Assembly (NCBI RefSeq): GCF_036381655.1
Contig: NZ_DASVCJ010000068.1
Location: forward strand, 1 to 64,000
Reading direction: 5' to 3'
DNA length: 64,000 bases
Origin: Ferrovibrio sp036381655
GTDB taxonomy: Bacteria > Pseudomonadota > Alphaproteobacteria > Ferrovibrionales > Ferrovibrionaceae
This document shows, piece after piece, positions 53,897 through 61,888 of this stretch; position 1 is the first letter of the stretch, and the number at the start of each line of letters is the position of its first letter. The translations under genes were made by a program, and so were the position numbers. The notes under the pieces were generated by a model. The model did no database searches. It was not told the DNA's origin and was given only the letters and a program-made list of their open reading frames with translations.

Positions 53897-54634
53897 ATGT
53901 TCCGGACCCACTATAAACTCGAACGCTATTCCATCGGGCTCGCCCTGGCGATCATCGTCGTCGCCAGCATCGGCGGCCTGGTCGAGATCGCGCCGCTCTT
54001 CACGATCCACCAGACGGTCGAAAGCGCCCCCGGCATGCGGGTCTACACGCCGCTCGAACTGGCGGGCCGCAACATCTACATCCGCGAAGGCTGCTATGCC
54101 TGCCATTCGCAGATGATCCGCACCCTGCGCGACGAGGTCGAGCGCTATGGGCCCTATTCGCTGGCCGTGGAATCGCAATACGACCATCCCATGCTGTGGG
54201 GCTCGAAGCGCACCGGTCCGGACCTGGCGCGGGTGGGCGGGAAATACACCGATCAATGGCAGGCGGCGCATCTCAACAATCCGCGCGATGTCGTTCCGGT
54301 GTCGATCATGCCGGCCTACCCCTTCCTGAAGAGCACGCCGTTGCGCACCGACGACCTGCCCGAGCATCTGGCAACCCTGAAGAAGCTGGGCGTGCCCTAC
54401 ACGGACGAGATGATCAAGAACGCCGTCAGCGATGCCTACGATCAGGCGAATCCCGACAGCGGAGATGCCGATGGCGTGAAGTCGCGCTATGGCGAGGCGA
54501 CGAATATCCGCGCCTTCGACGGCAATCCCCAATCGCTGACCGAAATGGACGCCCTGGTGGCCTACCTGCAGATCCTCGGCCACCTCACCGATGCCGCCTA
54601 CCAGCAAGAGGAAGCGGCTGGAGAGAAGAAATGA
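53897..54634 (+). CDS. ccoO: cbb3-type oxidase monoheme subunit II
   Basis: A 245-residue monoheme cytochrome c with an N-terminal membrane anchor (IGLALAIIVVASIGGLVEIAP, about 12-32). The heme site is CYACH in YIREGCYACHSQMIRTL, with the Met ligand expected in SIMPAYPFL. GSKRTGPDLARVGGKY is family-typical. It passes electrons to CcoN. It starts six bases after the ccoN stop and overlaps ccoQ by four bases. Confidence 0.96.
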   Translation: MFRTHYKLERYSIGLALAIIVVASIGGLVEIAPLFTIHQTVESAPGMRVYTPLELAGRNIYIREGCYACHSQMIRTLRDEVERYGPYSLAVESQYDHPMLWGSKRTGPDLARVGGKYTDQWQAAHLNNPRDVVPVSIMPAYPFLKSTPLRTDDLPEHLATLKKLGVPYTDEMIKNAVSDAYDQANPDSGDADGVKSRYGEATNIRAFDGNPQSLTEMDALVAYLQILGHLTDAAYQQEEAAGEKK

Positions 54635-54804
54635 TCGGCTTCGAACATGAGACACTGGTCGGCCTCGCCAAGTCCTGGGGCCTCTTCTACCTGATCGCCC
54701 TTTCGGCTTGCGTCCTGGCCTATGTCTTCTGGCCGGGAAACCGCAAGCGCTTCAATCGTGCGAAGAACAGCATCATGAACGACGAGAACGGGCCATGGGC
54801 GTGA
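54631..54804 (+). CDS. ccoQ: cbb3-type oxidase subunit CcoQ
   Basis: A 57-residue single-pass membrane protein: one hydrophobic helix (FYLIALSACVLAYVFWPG, about 19-36) followed by the basic FixQ-like segment NRKRFNRAKNSIM. It stabilises the oxidase. ATGA overlap with ccoO and a ten-base overlap with ccoP fix its borders. Confidence 0.9.
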   Translation: MIGFEHETLVGLAKSWGLFYLIALSACVLAYVFWPGNRKRFNRAKNSIMNDENGPWA

Positions 54805-55676
54805 TCGAACGCGACCCCCATACGGGTCATGCCACAACCGGACATGAGTGGAACGGGATCAAGGAACTCAATACCGCGGTTCCCTGGCCGATCATCGCCT
54901 TCCTGATCGCCACGGTGCTGTTCTCCGTCGCGTGGTGGATTCTCATGCCGGCCTGGCCCCTGGGGCGGACCTATACCAAGGGCCTGCTCGGCGTCGATGT
55001 CCGCCAGGAAGTGGCGGCCGGGCTGCGCGCCGCCGCCGAGAAGCGCGCGGTCTGGACGCAGCGCATCGACAAGGAGGATTTCGCCGCCATTCTGGCCGAT
55101 GCGGCCCTGATGAAGGATGTGCGCGAAACCGGACATGCCCTGTTCGGCGACAATTGCGCCGCCTGCCATGGCATCGGCGCGAAGGGCGGCCCCGGCTTTC
55201 CCAGCCTGGTCGACGGTGCATGGCTGTGGGGCGGAACGCCCGAGGCCGTCTTCGAGACGATCCGGGTCGGCGTGAACGCGCAGCATCCCGAAAGCCGCTC
55301 CTCCCAGATGCCGGCCTGGGGCCGCGACCAGATGCTGGACCGCGCGGCAATCACCGACGTGGTCAGCTATGTCTATGCCCTGTCGCATCCGGGCCAGGCG
55401 AAAAAGGCGGATGCCGGCCATATCTCCGCCGGAGAGAAGATTTTCGCGGACAATTGCGCCGCCTGCCATGGCGCGGATGCGAAAGGCAATGCGGAGACCG
55501 GCGCCCCCGACCTGACGGATTCATTCTGGCTTTACGGCGGCGACGAAGCTTCGATCTACGAATCCGTCTACAACGGCAGGCAGGGTCATATGCCGAGCTG
55601 GGAAGGCCGGCTGAGCGAAACCGACCGCAAGATTCTGGCGCTTTACCTGATCGATCTCGGCAAGGGGTCGCAATGA
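54795..55676 (+). CDS. ccoP: cbb3-type oxidase diheme subunit III
   Basis: A 293-residue diheme cytochrome c. An N-terminal FixP-type region (HEWNGIKELNTAVPWP) leads into a transmembrane helix (PIIAFLIATVLFSVAWWILMP). Two c-type heme sites follow, both NCAACHG, near residues 120 and 221, with Met ligands in SQMPAWG and GHMPSWEG. It accepts electrons from soluble cytochrome c. It overlaps ccoQ and the following small gene, so the subunits are co-translated. Confidence 0.96.
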   Translation: MGVIERDPHTGHATTGHEWNGIKELNTAVPWPIIAFLIATVLFSVAWWILMPAWPLGRTYTKGLLGVDVRQEVAAGLRAAAEKRAVWTQRIDKEDFAAILADAALMKDVRETGHALFGDNCAACHGIGAKGGPGFPSLVDGAWLWGGTPEAVFETIRVGVNAQHPESRSSQMPAWGRDQMLDRAAITDVVSYVYALSHPGQAKKADAGHISAGEKIFADNCAACHGADAKGNAETGAPDLTDSFWLYGGDEASIYESVYNGRQGHMPSWEGRLSETDRKILALYLIDLGKGSQ

Positions 55677-55855
55677 AAGCGCGGATCAGGATACGGCTCG
55701 CGGTCGGCCTGGCGATCCTGACCGTGCTCGGCATCTTCACCGCCGCCAATGCGCATCTGATTTGGACATCGGTGCGCTCGCAGCCCGATTGCGTGCCGCA
55801 TCTCAAGATGCCCGGGCGGGACGGACAGTTCCGCGCCGCGCAGTCGTCCTGCTGA
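55673..55855 (+). CDS. Small membrane or exported protein of the cbb3 operon
   Basis: A 60-residue protein with one hydrophobic segment (LAVGLAILTVLGIFTAANA, about 9-27) and a short tail with two cysteines (QPDCVPHLKMPG and QSSC). Its ATG overlaps the ccoP stop (ATGA), so it is translated with the oxidase. Similar short proteins with SQPxCVPHL-like tails occur after ccoP in other alphaproteobacteria, in my recollection; no function is established. The cysteines could be a redox or copper site. Confidence 0.7.
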   Translation: MKARIRIRLAVGLAILTVLGIFTAANAHLIWTSVRSQPDCVPHLKMPGRDGQFRAAQSSC

Positions 55856-55872
55856 GCGCAAGGAGGATCACT

Positions 55873-56736
55873 ATGGCCTTGACCCGCGACACCGACGAAC
55901 TTCCCCCCGTCGTTCCTCCCATCGCCCCCGCCAAGCCCAACTGGGACCGGGCGGTGCCGCCGGCCGTCGCCTTCGCCTGGCTTGCGGCGGGATGGCGGGA
56001 TTTCGCCCGGCGGCCCTGGCTCAGCCTGTCCTACGGCCTGGTGGTTTTCCTGATCTCGCTGGCCATCGTCGCCGGACTTTTCAATCTCGGCTACGACTAC
56101 ATCCTGTTTCCGGCAGTCTCCGGCTTTCTGGTGGTCGCGCCGCTGGGCGCGACCGGCCTTTATGAAAAGAGCCGGCGGCTGGCGCTCGGTCAGCCGGTCA
56201 CGCTGGCCGACATGCTCTGCGTCAAGATCCGCTCCGGCGGCCAGATCGTGTTCGTCGGACTGCTTCTTTGCCTGCTGATGATGCTCTGGAACCGGGCGGC
56301 CGTCCTGCTCTATGCCCTCTTCTTCGGGTTCCGCCCGTTCCCCGGCATCAACGAGGTTCTCGTGATACTGCTCACGACGCCGCTGGGCTGGGCGCTGCTC
56401 GTCGTCGGCAGCCTGGTCGGCGGCCTGTTCGCGGCCTTTTCGTTCGCCATCAGCGTGTTTGCCGTCCCGCGGCTTCTGGCCGAGCGGACCGATGCCCTGA
56501 CCGCGATGGGACAGAGCATGGCCCTGGTGTGGAACAACCTGCCCGTCATGCTGACCTGGGGGGCGATCGTCGTCGGGCTTTTCGCCCTGAGCCTGGCAAC
56601 CGGCCTGATCGCGCTGATCGTCGTTTTCCCGGTTCTCGGCCATGCGACATGGCATGCCTTCTCGACGATGCGGGGCGCGCTGGATGCGGCTGAACAGCCA
56701 ACCGCCGAGAGGGGAGCGGCCGGAGCCGCCTCATGA
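55873..56736 (+). CDS. DUF2189 membrane protein in the cbb3 operon
   Basis: A 287-residue integral membrane protein with about six transmembrane segments, beginning at GLVVFLISLAIVAGLFNLGYDY near residue 57. FAWLAAGWRDFARRPWLSLSYG and VSGFLVVAPLGATGLYEKSRRL are DUF2189 signatures. Its role is not established; some members lie beside terminal-oxidase genes. AAGGAGG precedes the ATG at 55873, and it overlaps ccoI by four bases, so it belongs to the oxidase assembly set. It occupies the place where ccoG and ccoH are found in many other operons. Confidence 0.82.
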   Translation: MALTRDTDELPPVVPPIAPAKPNWDRAVPPAVAFAWLAAGWRDFARRPWLSLSYGLVVFLISLAIVAGLFNLGYDYILFPAVSGFLVVAPLGATGLYEKSRRLALGQPVTLADMLCVKIRSGGQIVFVGLLLCLLMMLWNRAAVLLYALFFGFRPFPGINEVLVILLTTPLGWALLVVGSLVGGLFAAFSFAISVFAVPRLLAERTDALTAMGQSMALVWNNLPVMLTWGAIVVGLFALSLATGLIALIVVFPVLGHATWHAFSTMRGALDAAEQPTAERGAAGAAS

Positions 56737-59048
56737 ACCAGCACCCGCCGGAGGCCGCAGCCTATGCCGGCCCGCCAGCCGCGCAGGATGGCTATCCTTC
56801 ACGCGAGGAGGTCATGCTGGCCTCGCGTTTGGCCGGGAAGGATCTGCGCGAGGTCAGGTTTTCGGTTCCGTCCATCCATTGCGGCGGCTGCCTTCGCAGC
56901 ATCGAGCGTGCGCTGGGCCGCCTCGACAACGTGGCGGAGGTGCGCGCCAATCTGACCACGAAGAGCGTCACCGTCCGCTGGCCGGACGGCGCGCCGCCGC
57001 CGCCGATAGCCGAGACGCTGGCCGCCATCGGCCATACGGCACATCTGGGCAGTGGCGATGCCGCGGCGACGGACCGCACGCAGGCCGAACTGATCCGCGC
57101 GCTGGCGGTGGCGGGATTCGCCGCCGGGAACATCATGCTGTTCTCGGTTTCGGTCTGGTCCGGCGCGGAGGCCGAACTGCGCAACCTGTTCCATGTCCTG
57201 TCGGCCGTCATCGCGTTTCCAACCCTCGTCTATTCGGGGCGGATCTTCTATCGCTCCGCCTGGGCCGCCATCCGTCACGGACGCACCAACATGGACGTGC
57301 CGATTTCGATCGGCGTGGCGCTCGCCTTCGCGATGAGCCTTTACGATACGGTTCAAGGCGGCCCGCATGCCTATTTCGACGCCGCCGTCATGCTGCTGTT
57401 TTTCCTGCTCATCGGGCGCACTCTCGATCATTTCATGCGCGCCAGGGCGCGGTCGGCGGTCGGCGATCTCGCCAAGCTGACGGCGCGCGGCGCGAGCGTG
57501 GAGCATGAGGACGGCAGCCGCTCCTATCTGCCGGTGGACGAGATCAGGCCTGGCATGACGATCCTTCTGGCCGCCGGCGAGAGGGTGCCGGTCGATGCGC
57601 GCGTACGCTCCGGCGCCTCGACGATCGACCGTTCGCTGGTGACCGGCGAAAGCGCGCCGCGGCCGGTTTCCGCCGATGCGGTCATCGAGGCCGGCACGCT
57701 CAACCTCACCGGGCCGTTGCGGCTCGAAGCGATCAGCACGGCGCGCGATTCCTTCCTGGCGGAAATGGTTCAGCTGATGAGCGCGGCCGAGGCCGGCCGC
57801 TCCGCCTATCGGCGGCTCGCCGACAAGGCGGCCGGCCTGTATGCGCCGCTGGTGCATAGCGCCGCGTTTCTGGCCTTTCTGGGCTGGGCCGTCGCGACGG
57901 GCGACTACCACCGGGCGGCGACGATCGCGATCGCGGTGCTGATCATCACCTGCCCCTGCGCGCTCGGCCTTGCCGTTCCCATCGTCCAGGTGGTCGCGGC
58001 GCGCCGCCTGTACGAGCGCGGCGTCATGGTGAAGGACGGCGCCGGACTCGAACGCCTGGCCGAAGCCGATACGGTGGTTTTCGACAAGACCGGCACTTTG
58101 ACGGCGGACTGCCCGGAGCTTGCACATATCTACTCCGCCGATGACCGGGCCCTGGAGCTAGCCGCCGCTCTGGCGGCGCATTCCCGGCATCCCCAGTCGC
58201 TGGCGATCGTGGCGGCACAGGCCGCGCAACCCAAGCACGGCGAGACCAGGCATCTCGATGACCTGCGCGAAGTTCCCGGACAGGGGCTCGAGGCGCGCGC
58301 CGGCTCGGCGCTGCTTCGGCTCGGCCGCGCGGAATGGGCGCTCGACGATCCGGCCGCGATTGCGGCCCTGCGGCAGCAATCGCGCACAATCCTGTCCCGC
58401 AACGGGCAGCTGGTTGCCGCCTTCGCGTTCCGCGAGCGCCTGCGCCCCGGCGCGCAGGGGGCGATCGCAACTCTGAAGGACCATGGCATCGCCGTCGAGA
58501 TACTGTCCGGCGATCATGCGGGCGCGGTCGAAAGCCTGGCCGGAAATCTTGGCGTGACCCGCTTCGCCGCCGGCCTGCGGCCCGGCGACAAGCTGACGCG
58601 GCTGGAAGCGCTGGCCCAGGCCGGCCGCAAGGTGCTGATGGTCGGCGACGGCCTCAACGATGCGCCCGCTCTCGCCGCGGCGCATGTTTCCATGGCCCCG
58701 TCCAGCGCCGTCGATGTCGGACGCAATGCGGCGGATTTCGTCTTCATGCGCGGCAACCTGGAAGCCGTGCCCTTCGCGCTGGCCATCGCCAGGCGCGCCG
58801 GCCGGCTGATCCGGGAAAACTTCGCCCTCGCCATCCTCTACAACGCGGTCGCCTTGCCATTCGCGGTCGCCGGCTACGTCACGCCGCTGGCCGCCGCGCT
58901 CGCGATGTCGGCATCGTCGCTGCTGGTGGTCGGCAATGCGTTGCGTCTCAATAGGGAACGCCCGCGAAAGACCGGGCGAAAGGGTGCGCCAAGCCTTGCG
59001 GACAGGGCGGCGCAGTCCTTGCCTGTTGCAGCCGGAGGTGCCGAATGA
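56733..59048 (+). CDS. ccoI: Copper-exporting P-type ATPase for cbb3 assembly (CcoI/FixI)
   Basis: A 771-residue P1B ATPase that moves copper for CuB assembly in CcoN. The N-terminal heavy-metal domain has CGGC in SIHCGGCLRSIERAL. The actuator motif is VTGESAPRP, the membrane site is CPC in ITCPCALGLAVP, the phosphorylation site is FDKTGTLTAD and the hinge is VGDGLNDAPALAAA. All are intact. It overlaps the DUF2189 gene (ATGA) and ccoS (ATGA). It is essential for cbb3 in studied bacteria. Confidence 0.94.
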   Translation: MNQHPPEAAAYAGPPAAQDGYPSREEVMLASRLAGKDLREVRFSVPSIHCGGCLRSIERALGRLDNVAEVRANLTTKSVTVRWPDGAPPPPIAETLAAIGHTAHLGSGDAAATDRTQAELIRALAVAGFAAGNIMLFSVSVWSGAEAELRNLFHVLSAVIAFPTLVYSGRIFYRSAWAAIRHGRTNMDVPISIGVALAFAMSLYDTVQGGPHAYFDAAVMLLFFLLIGRTLDHFMRARARSAVGDLAKLTARGASVEHEDGSRSYLPVDEIRPGMTILLAAGERVPVDARVRSGASTIDRSLVTGESAPRPVSADAVIEAGTLNLTGPLRLEAISTARDSFLAEMVQLMSAAEAGRSAYRRLADKAAGLYAPLVHSAAFLAFLGWAVATGDYHRAATIAIAVLIITCPCALGLAVPIVQVVAARRLYERGVMVKDGAGLERLAEADTVVFDKTGTLTADCPELAHIYSADDRALELAAALAAHSRHPQSLAIVAAQAAQPKHGETRHLDDLREVPGQGLEARAGSALLRLGRAEWALDDPAAIAALRQQSRTILSRNGQLVAAFAFRERLRPGAQGAIATLKDHGIAVEILSGDHAGAVESLAGNLGVTRFAAGLRPGDKLTRLEALAQAGRKVLMVGDGLNDAPALAAAHVSMAPSSAVDVGRNAADFVFMRGNLEAVPFALAIARRAGRLIRENFALAILYNAVALPFAVAGYVTPLAAALAMSASSLLVVGNALRLNRERPRKTGRKGAPSLADRAAQSLPVAAGGAE

Positions 59049-59209
59049 GCGTGCTCGTCTATCTGATCCCGGTGTCGATCGCGCTCGGCGCCGCCGGCCT
59101 TCTCGCTTTCCTCTGGTCGCTGCGAAGCGGACAATATCAGGACCTGGACGGCGCGGCCGAACGCGTCCTCTTCGACGACGAAGAGGGACCGGAGATCGGC
59201 AAACCGTAA
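59045..59209 (+). CDS. ccoS: cbb3 assembly protein CcoS
   Basis: A 54-residue single-pass protein: a membrane helix (LIPVSIALGAAGLLAFLWSL) followed by the typical GQYQDLDGAAERVLFDDE segment. CcoS is needed for cofactor insertion into cbb3 oxidase. Its start overlaps the ccoI stop. It closes the gene cluster. Confidence 0.92.
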   Translation: MSVLVYLIPVSIALGAAGLLAFLWSLRSGQYQDLDGAAERVLFDDEEGPEIGKP

Positions 59210-59255
59210 CAGCGGCGGGACCGGTTCGCGCCCTGGCGGGCCGCCGGCGCGATTT

Positions 59256-60110
59256 TCAGGAAAACGAGTATTGCCGGGCATACTGCCTGAGGCTGTCCAA
59301 TGCGACGCCGATCGTCTCCTTGTCGGCCTCTGCATGCGAAACCAGATAGGCCGGCAGCGAGAATTCCAGCGCGCCCCGGATATGATGCAGCCGGCCATTG
59401 GCGACATGCGGCGCGACCAGCCGTGCCGGGAAATATCCGGATCCGCCATTGCTGAGGATATGCTGCAGGCCCAGCCAGCCGATATTCGCCGTCAGCGCCG
59501 CGCCGGTATAATCGGGATAACTGGCGCTGTGCCGGGCGTAAAACTCCGGCCCCCAATCGTTGTAGACATAGTCGCCGGAGGGAATGGCGGAGCTTTCCGG
59601 GTTGGTCGATACCAGCACCAGCCTGTCCTCCAGCAACGGTTCGACGAGCAGGCCCGGCCGGCTTTGCGGCGCATACATGACGCCGATATCGATCCGCCCC
59701 TCCATCAGTCCCTGCATCAGATCGGCCTCGAAGCCGATCTCCGCGCGCAGGGAAATGTCGGGCGCTGCGGCGCGCATCGCCGGCAGCCATTTGATGAGCA
59801 GTTGTTCCCACAGGCCGAACCGGCCGCCGATGCTGATCGCGGCGCGGAAGCCGCGCGGCACGCCGACATCGTTCCTCGCAAGCTCGACGGTGCGCACAAG
59901 CATGGCGGCATGCTTCTGGAACTGCCGCCCGGACGGCGTCAGGCTGACGCCGGCCTTGTTGCGCACGAACAGCGCGCAGCCAAGCTGCTGCTCGAGATTC
60001 TGGATCCGGGCGCTGACCGTGGACTGGGTGACGTTGAGCAATTCGGCGGCGTCGATGAAGCTGCCCGCCGAAATGACCGCCAGAAAGGTCCGTGCCAGTT
60101 CCGTATCCAA
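59256..60110 (-). CDS. LysR-family transcriptional regulator
   Basis: A 284-residue LysR regulator. The N-terminal helix-turn-helix is ARTFLAVISAGSFIDAAELLNVTQSTVSARIQ, followed by LEQQLGCALFVRNKAGVSLT, and a C-terminal periplasmic-binding-like effector domain from about 90. It is divergent from the nitronate monooxygenase gene, so it probably controls that gene. A T-N11-A dyad lies between them at 60128-60142. The effector is unknown. Confidence 0.92.
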   Translation of the reverse strand: MDTELARTFLAVISAGSFIDAAELLNVTQSTVSARIQNLEQQLGCALFVRNKAGVSLTPSGRQFQKHAAMLVRTVELARNDVGVPRGFRAAISIGGRFGLWEQLLIKWLPAMRAAAPDISLRAEIGFEADLMQGLMEGRIDIGVMYAPQSRPGLLVEPLLEDRLVLVSTNPESSAIPSGDYVYNDWGPEFYARHSASYPDYTGAALTANIGWLGLQHILSNGGSGYFPARLVAPHVANGRLHHIRGALEFSLPAYLVSHAEADKETIGVALDSLRQYARQYSFS

Positions 60111-60127
60111 GGGTTTCGGCCGTTAAT

Positions 60128-60142
60128 ATCGGAATTATCGAT
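60128..60142. promoter_or_regulatory. Candidate LysR box between divergent genes
   Basis: ATCG-N7-CGAT (ATCGGAATTATCGAT) with a T-N11-A core, in a markedly AT-rich stretch, between the LysR start at 60110 and the enzyme start at 60232. Confidence 0.45.
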
Positions 60143-60231
60143 TTTATAGGTCATTAATATTCGCTTTTCAAATTTTTATAGCCCGATATCGTGGATTGTC
60201 TGCTGTAGCCAAGCACGAGGCGCCGACGGCC

Positions 60232-61275
60232 ATGCCCCTTCGCACACCGATCTGCGACATTCTGCAATGCCACTATCCGATCCTGCAGGCCGGCATGGGC
60301 GGCGTGGCGCGCGCCGAGCTGGTCGCCGCCGTTTCGACGGCCGGCGCCTACGGCTTCCTCGGCATGGTGCGCGAAGCGCCGGACTTCATCGCCGCGCAGA
60401 TCGATGCCGTGCGCGCCGAGACCGACCGGCCGTTCGGCGTCAACCTGATCCCGGCCGCCACCGAGCCCAGCCTCTTCAGGGCCGAACTCGATGTCTGCCT
60501 CGCCCGGCGGGTGCATTCGATCTGCTTCTTCTGGAGCGTCGATGCCGAAGCCGTCGCGCGGGCCAAGGCCGGCGGCTGCATCGTGCTCTACCAGGTCGGC
60601 TCGGTCAAAGACGCCATCGCCGCCGAGGCGGCAGGCGCCGACATCATCATCGCCCAGGGCTTCGAAGCCGGCGGGCATGTGCGTGGCGCGGTATCCTCCC
60701 TGGTGCTGCTGCCGCAGGTCGCGGCGGCGGTCGGCTGCCCCGTCGTCGCCTCCGGCGGCTTCGCCACCGGCCGCAGCCTGGTGGCGGCCCTCTCGCTCGG
60801 CGGCCAGGGCATTCATTGCGGCACGGCTTTCCTGGCGACGACCGAATCCTTCGCCCACGATTGCCATAAGAACGCCCTGCTTGCCGCCGGCTCGGAAGAC
60901 ACCGTCTATACCGACGCCTTCTCGATCAATTGGCCGCCGCATTCTCCCGTGCGCGTGATCCGCAATGCCGCCACCGACCAGCTCGGCGGTCAGCTGGTCG
61001 GCCATGATCCGGACGATCTGTGGTGGGAGCAGGTGGCGACCGATTCCGGCCGCCCGATCTACCGCTACAGCACGGACTCTCCGCTGCGCACCACCTGCGG
61101 CAATGTCGACGAACTGGCCCTGTTCGGCGGCCAATGCTGCGGCATGGTCACGACGATCGTGCCGGCAGCCCGGCGCATCAATGATATTATCCGAGAGGCG
61201 GAAGCGACCCTGCACCAGTTCGAGAACAACCTGTATCCCGCGCTGCCGGCCGAGCAGCTGGTGGGCAGCCTCTGA
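60232..61275 (+). CDS. Nitronate monooxygenase-family flavoenzyme
   Basis: A 347-residue FMN-dependent (alpha/beta)8-barrel. ILQCHYPILQAGMGGVARAELVAAVSTAGAYGFLG is the FMN-binding start, QGFEAGGHVRG contains the catalytic His, and PVVASGGFATGRSLVAAL plus GGQGIHCGTAFLATTES bind the phosphate. The class I motif set looks complete. It oxidises alkyl nitronates or serves as a related NADH:quinone-type enzyme. The start is the ATG at 60232; a TTG upstream is open but unsupported. It is probably controlled by the divergent LysR and co-transcribed with the hypothetical gene 26 bases downstream. Confidence 0.88.
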   Translation: MPLRTPICDILQCHYPILQAGMGGVARAELVAAVSTAGAYGFLGMVREAPDFIAAQIDAVRAETDRPFGVNLIPAATEPSLFRAELDVCLARRVHSICFFWSVDAEAVARAKAGGCIVLYQVGSVKDAIAAEAAGADIIIAQGFEAGGHVRGAVSSLVLLPQVAAAVGCPVVASGGFATGRSLVAALSLGGQGIHCGTAFLATTESFAHDCHKNALLAAGSEDTVYTDAFSINWPPHSPVRVIRNAATDQLGGQLVGHDPDDLWWEQVATDSGRPIYRYSTDSPLRTTCGNVDELALFGGQCCGMVTTIVPAARRINDIIREAEATLHQFENNLYPALPAEQLVGSL

Positions 61276-61301
61276 CGTCCGGAAAGGAAACGGCGAGCGA
61301 T

Positions 61302-61874
61302 ATGCACAAGCGGCTTTCCCACCGGGCGGATATCGGCAGCGAATTACAGGACCAGTTCCGCAGCGGTTATCGGCCGAGCAGCATCGCCGGGCCGGACGAG
61401 GACCCCAATGTCGGCCATGCCTGCTACGCCTCTCCCCCCTGCTACATGCATGAACTCGATCCGACCTGCTTCGAGACCACGGCGGATACCGAGCTGGCCG
61501 CGCTGCTTCGGGAGCTGCTTGCCGAATGGACAGGCGCCATCCCGCCGATCGACGCCATGTGCGCCGCCATCACGGAAGGCGTGATCGCCGCAGACCTCAG
61601 GAAGATCCGCGATCAGACCGTCGCGCATTGCCAGAAACTCGAACACATGCTCGGCCCGTCCGCCGCCCTGCCGGCGCGCCTTACCGATCTCACGCTGCAT
61701 GACTTCATGGAGCGCAGCCATATCCGCCATCGCCTGATAGATCGGGCCAAGAGCCTATTGCCGCAGCTCTCCGACCGCGCGGCGCGGGATACGCTCGCCA
61801 GGATGGTCAACGCCTTTCCGGATACCGAACTGACCATCCTGGTTGCGGCTACGCTGCTTCACCTCAACAGCTGA
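61302..61874 (+). CDS. Hypothetical protein, His/Cys-containing helical
   Basis: A 190-residue protein of no certain family. The N-terminal part has HACYASPPCYMHELDPTC (about residues 39-56), a cluster of three Cys and two His that could bind metal. The remainder (LRELLAEWTGAIPPIDAMCAA, DLRKIRDQTVAHCQKLEHML, LHDFMERSHIRHRLIDRAKSLL) is a helical bundle. It might be a four-helix, ferritin-like fold, but I could not confirm this. It follows the monooxygenase gene on the same strand by 26 bases, so a common transcript under LysR is likely. Confidence 0.6.
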   Translation: MHKRLSHRADIGSELQDQFRSGYRPSSIAGPDEDPNVGHACYASPPCYMHELDPTCFETTADTELAALLRELLAEWTGAIPPIDAMCAAITEGVIAADLRKIRDQTVAHCQKLEHMLGPSAALPARLTDLTLHDFMERSHIRHRLIDRAKSLLPQLSDRAARDTLARMVNAFPDTELTILVAATLLHLNS

Positions 61875-61888
61875 ATGCGGCAAAGCCG

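Noticed and set aside
61302..61874. Assigning the hypothetical protein to a ferritin-like domain family
   Set aside because: The helical pattern is suggestive, but I see no conserved metal-ligand pattern and cannot confirm a family without a search.
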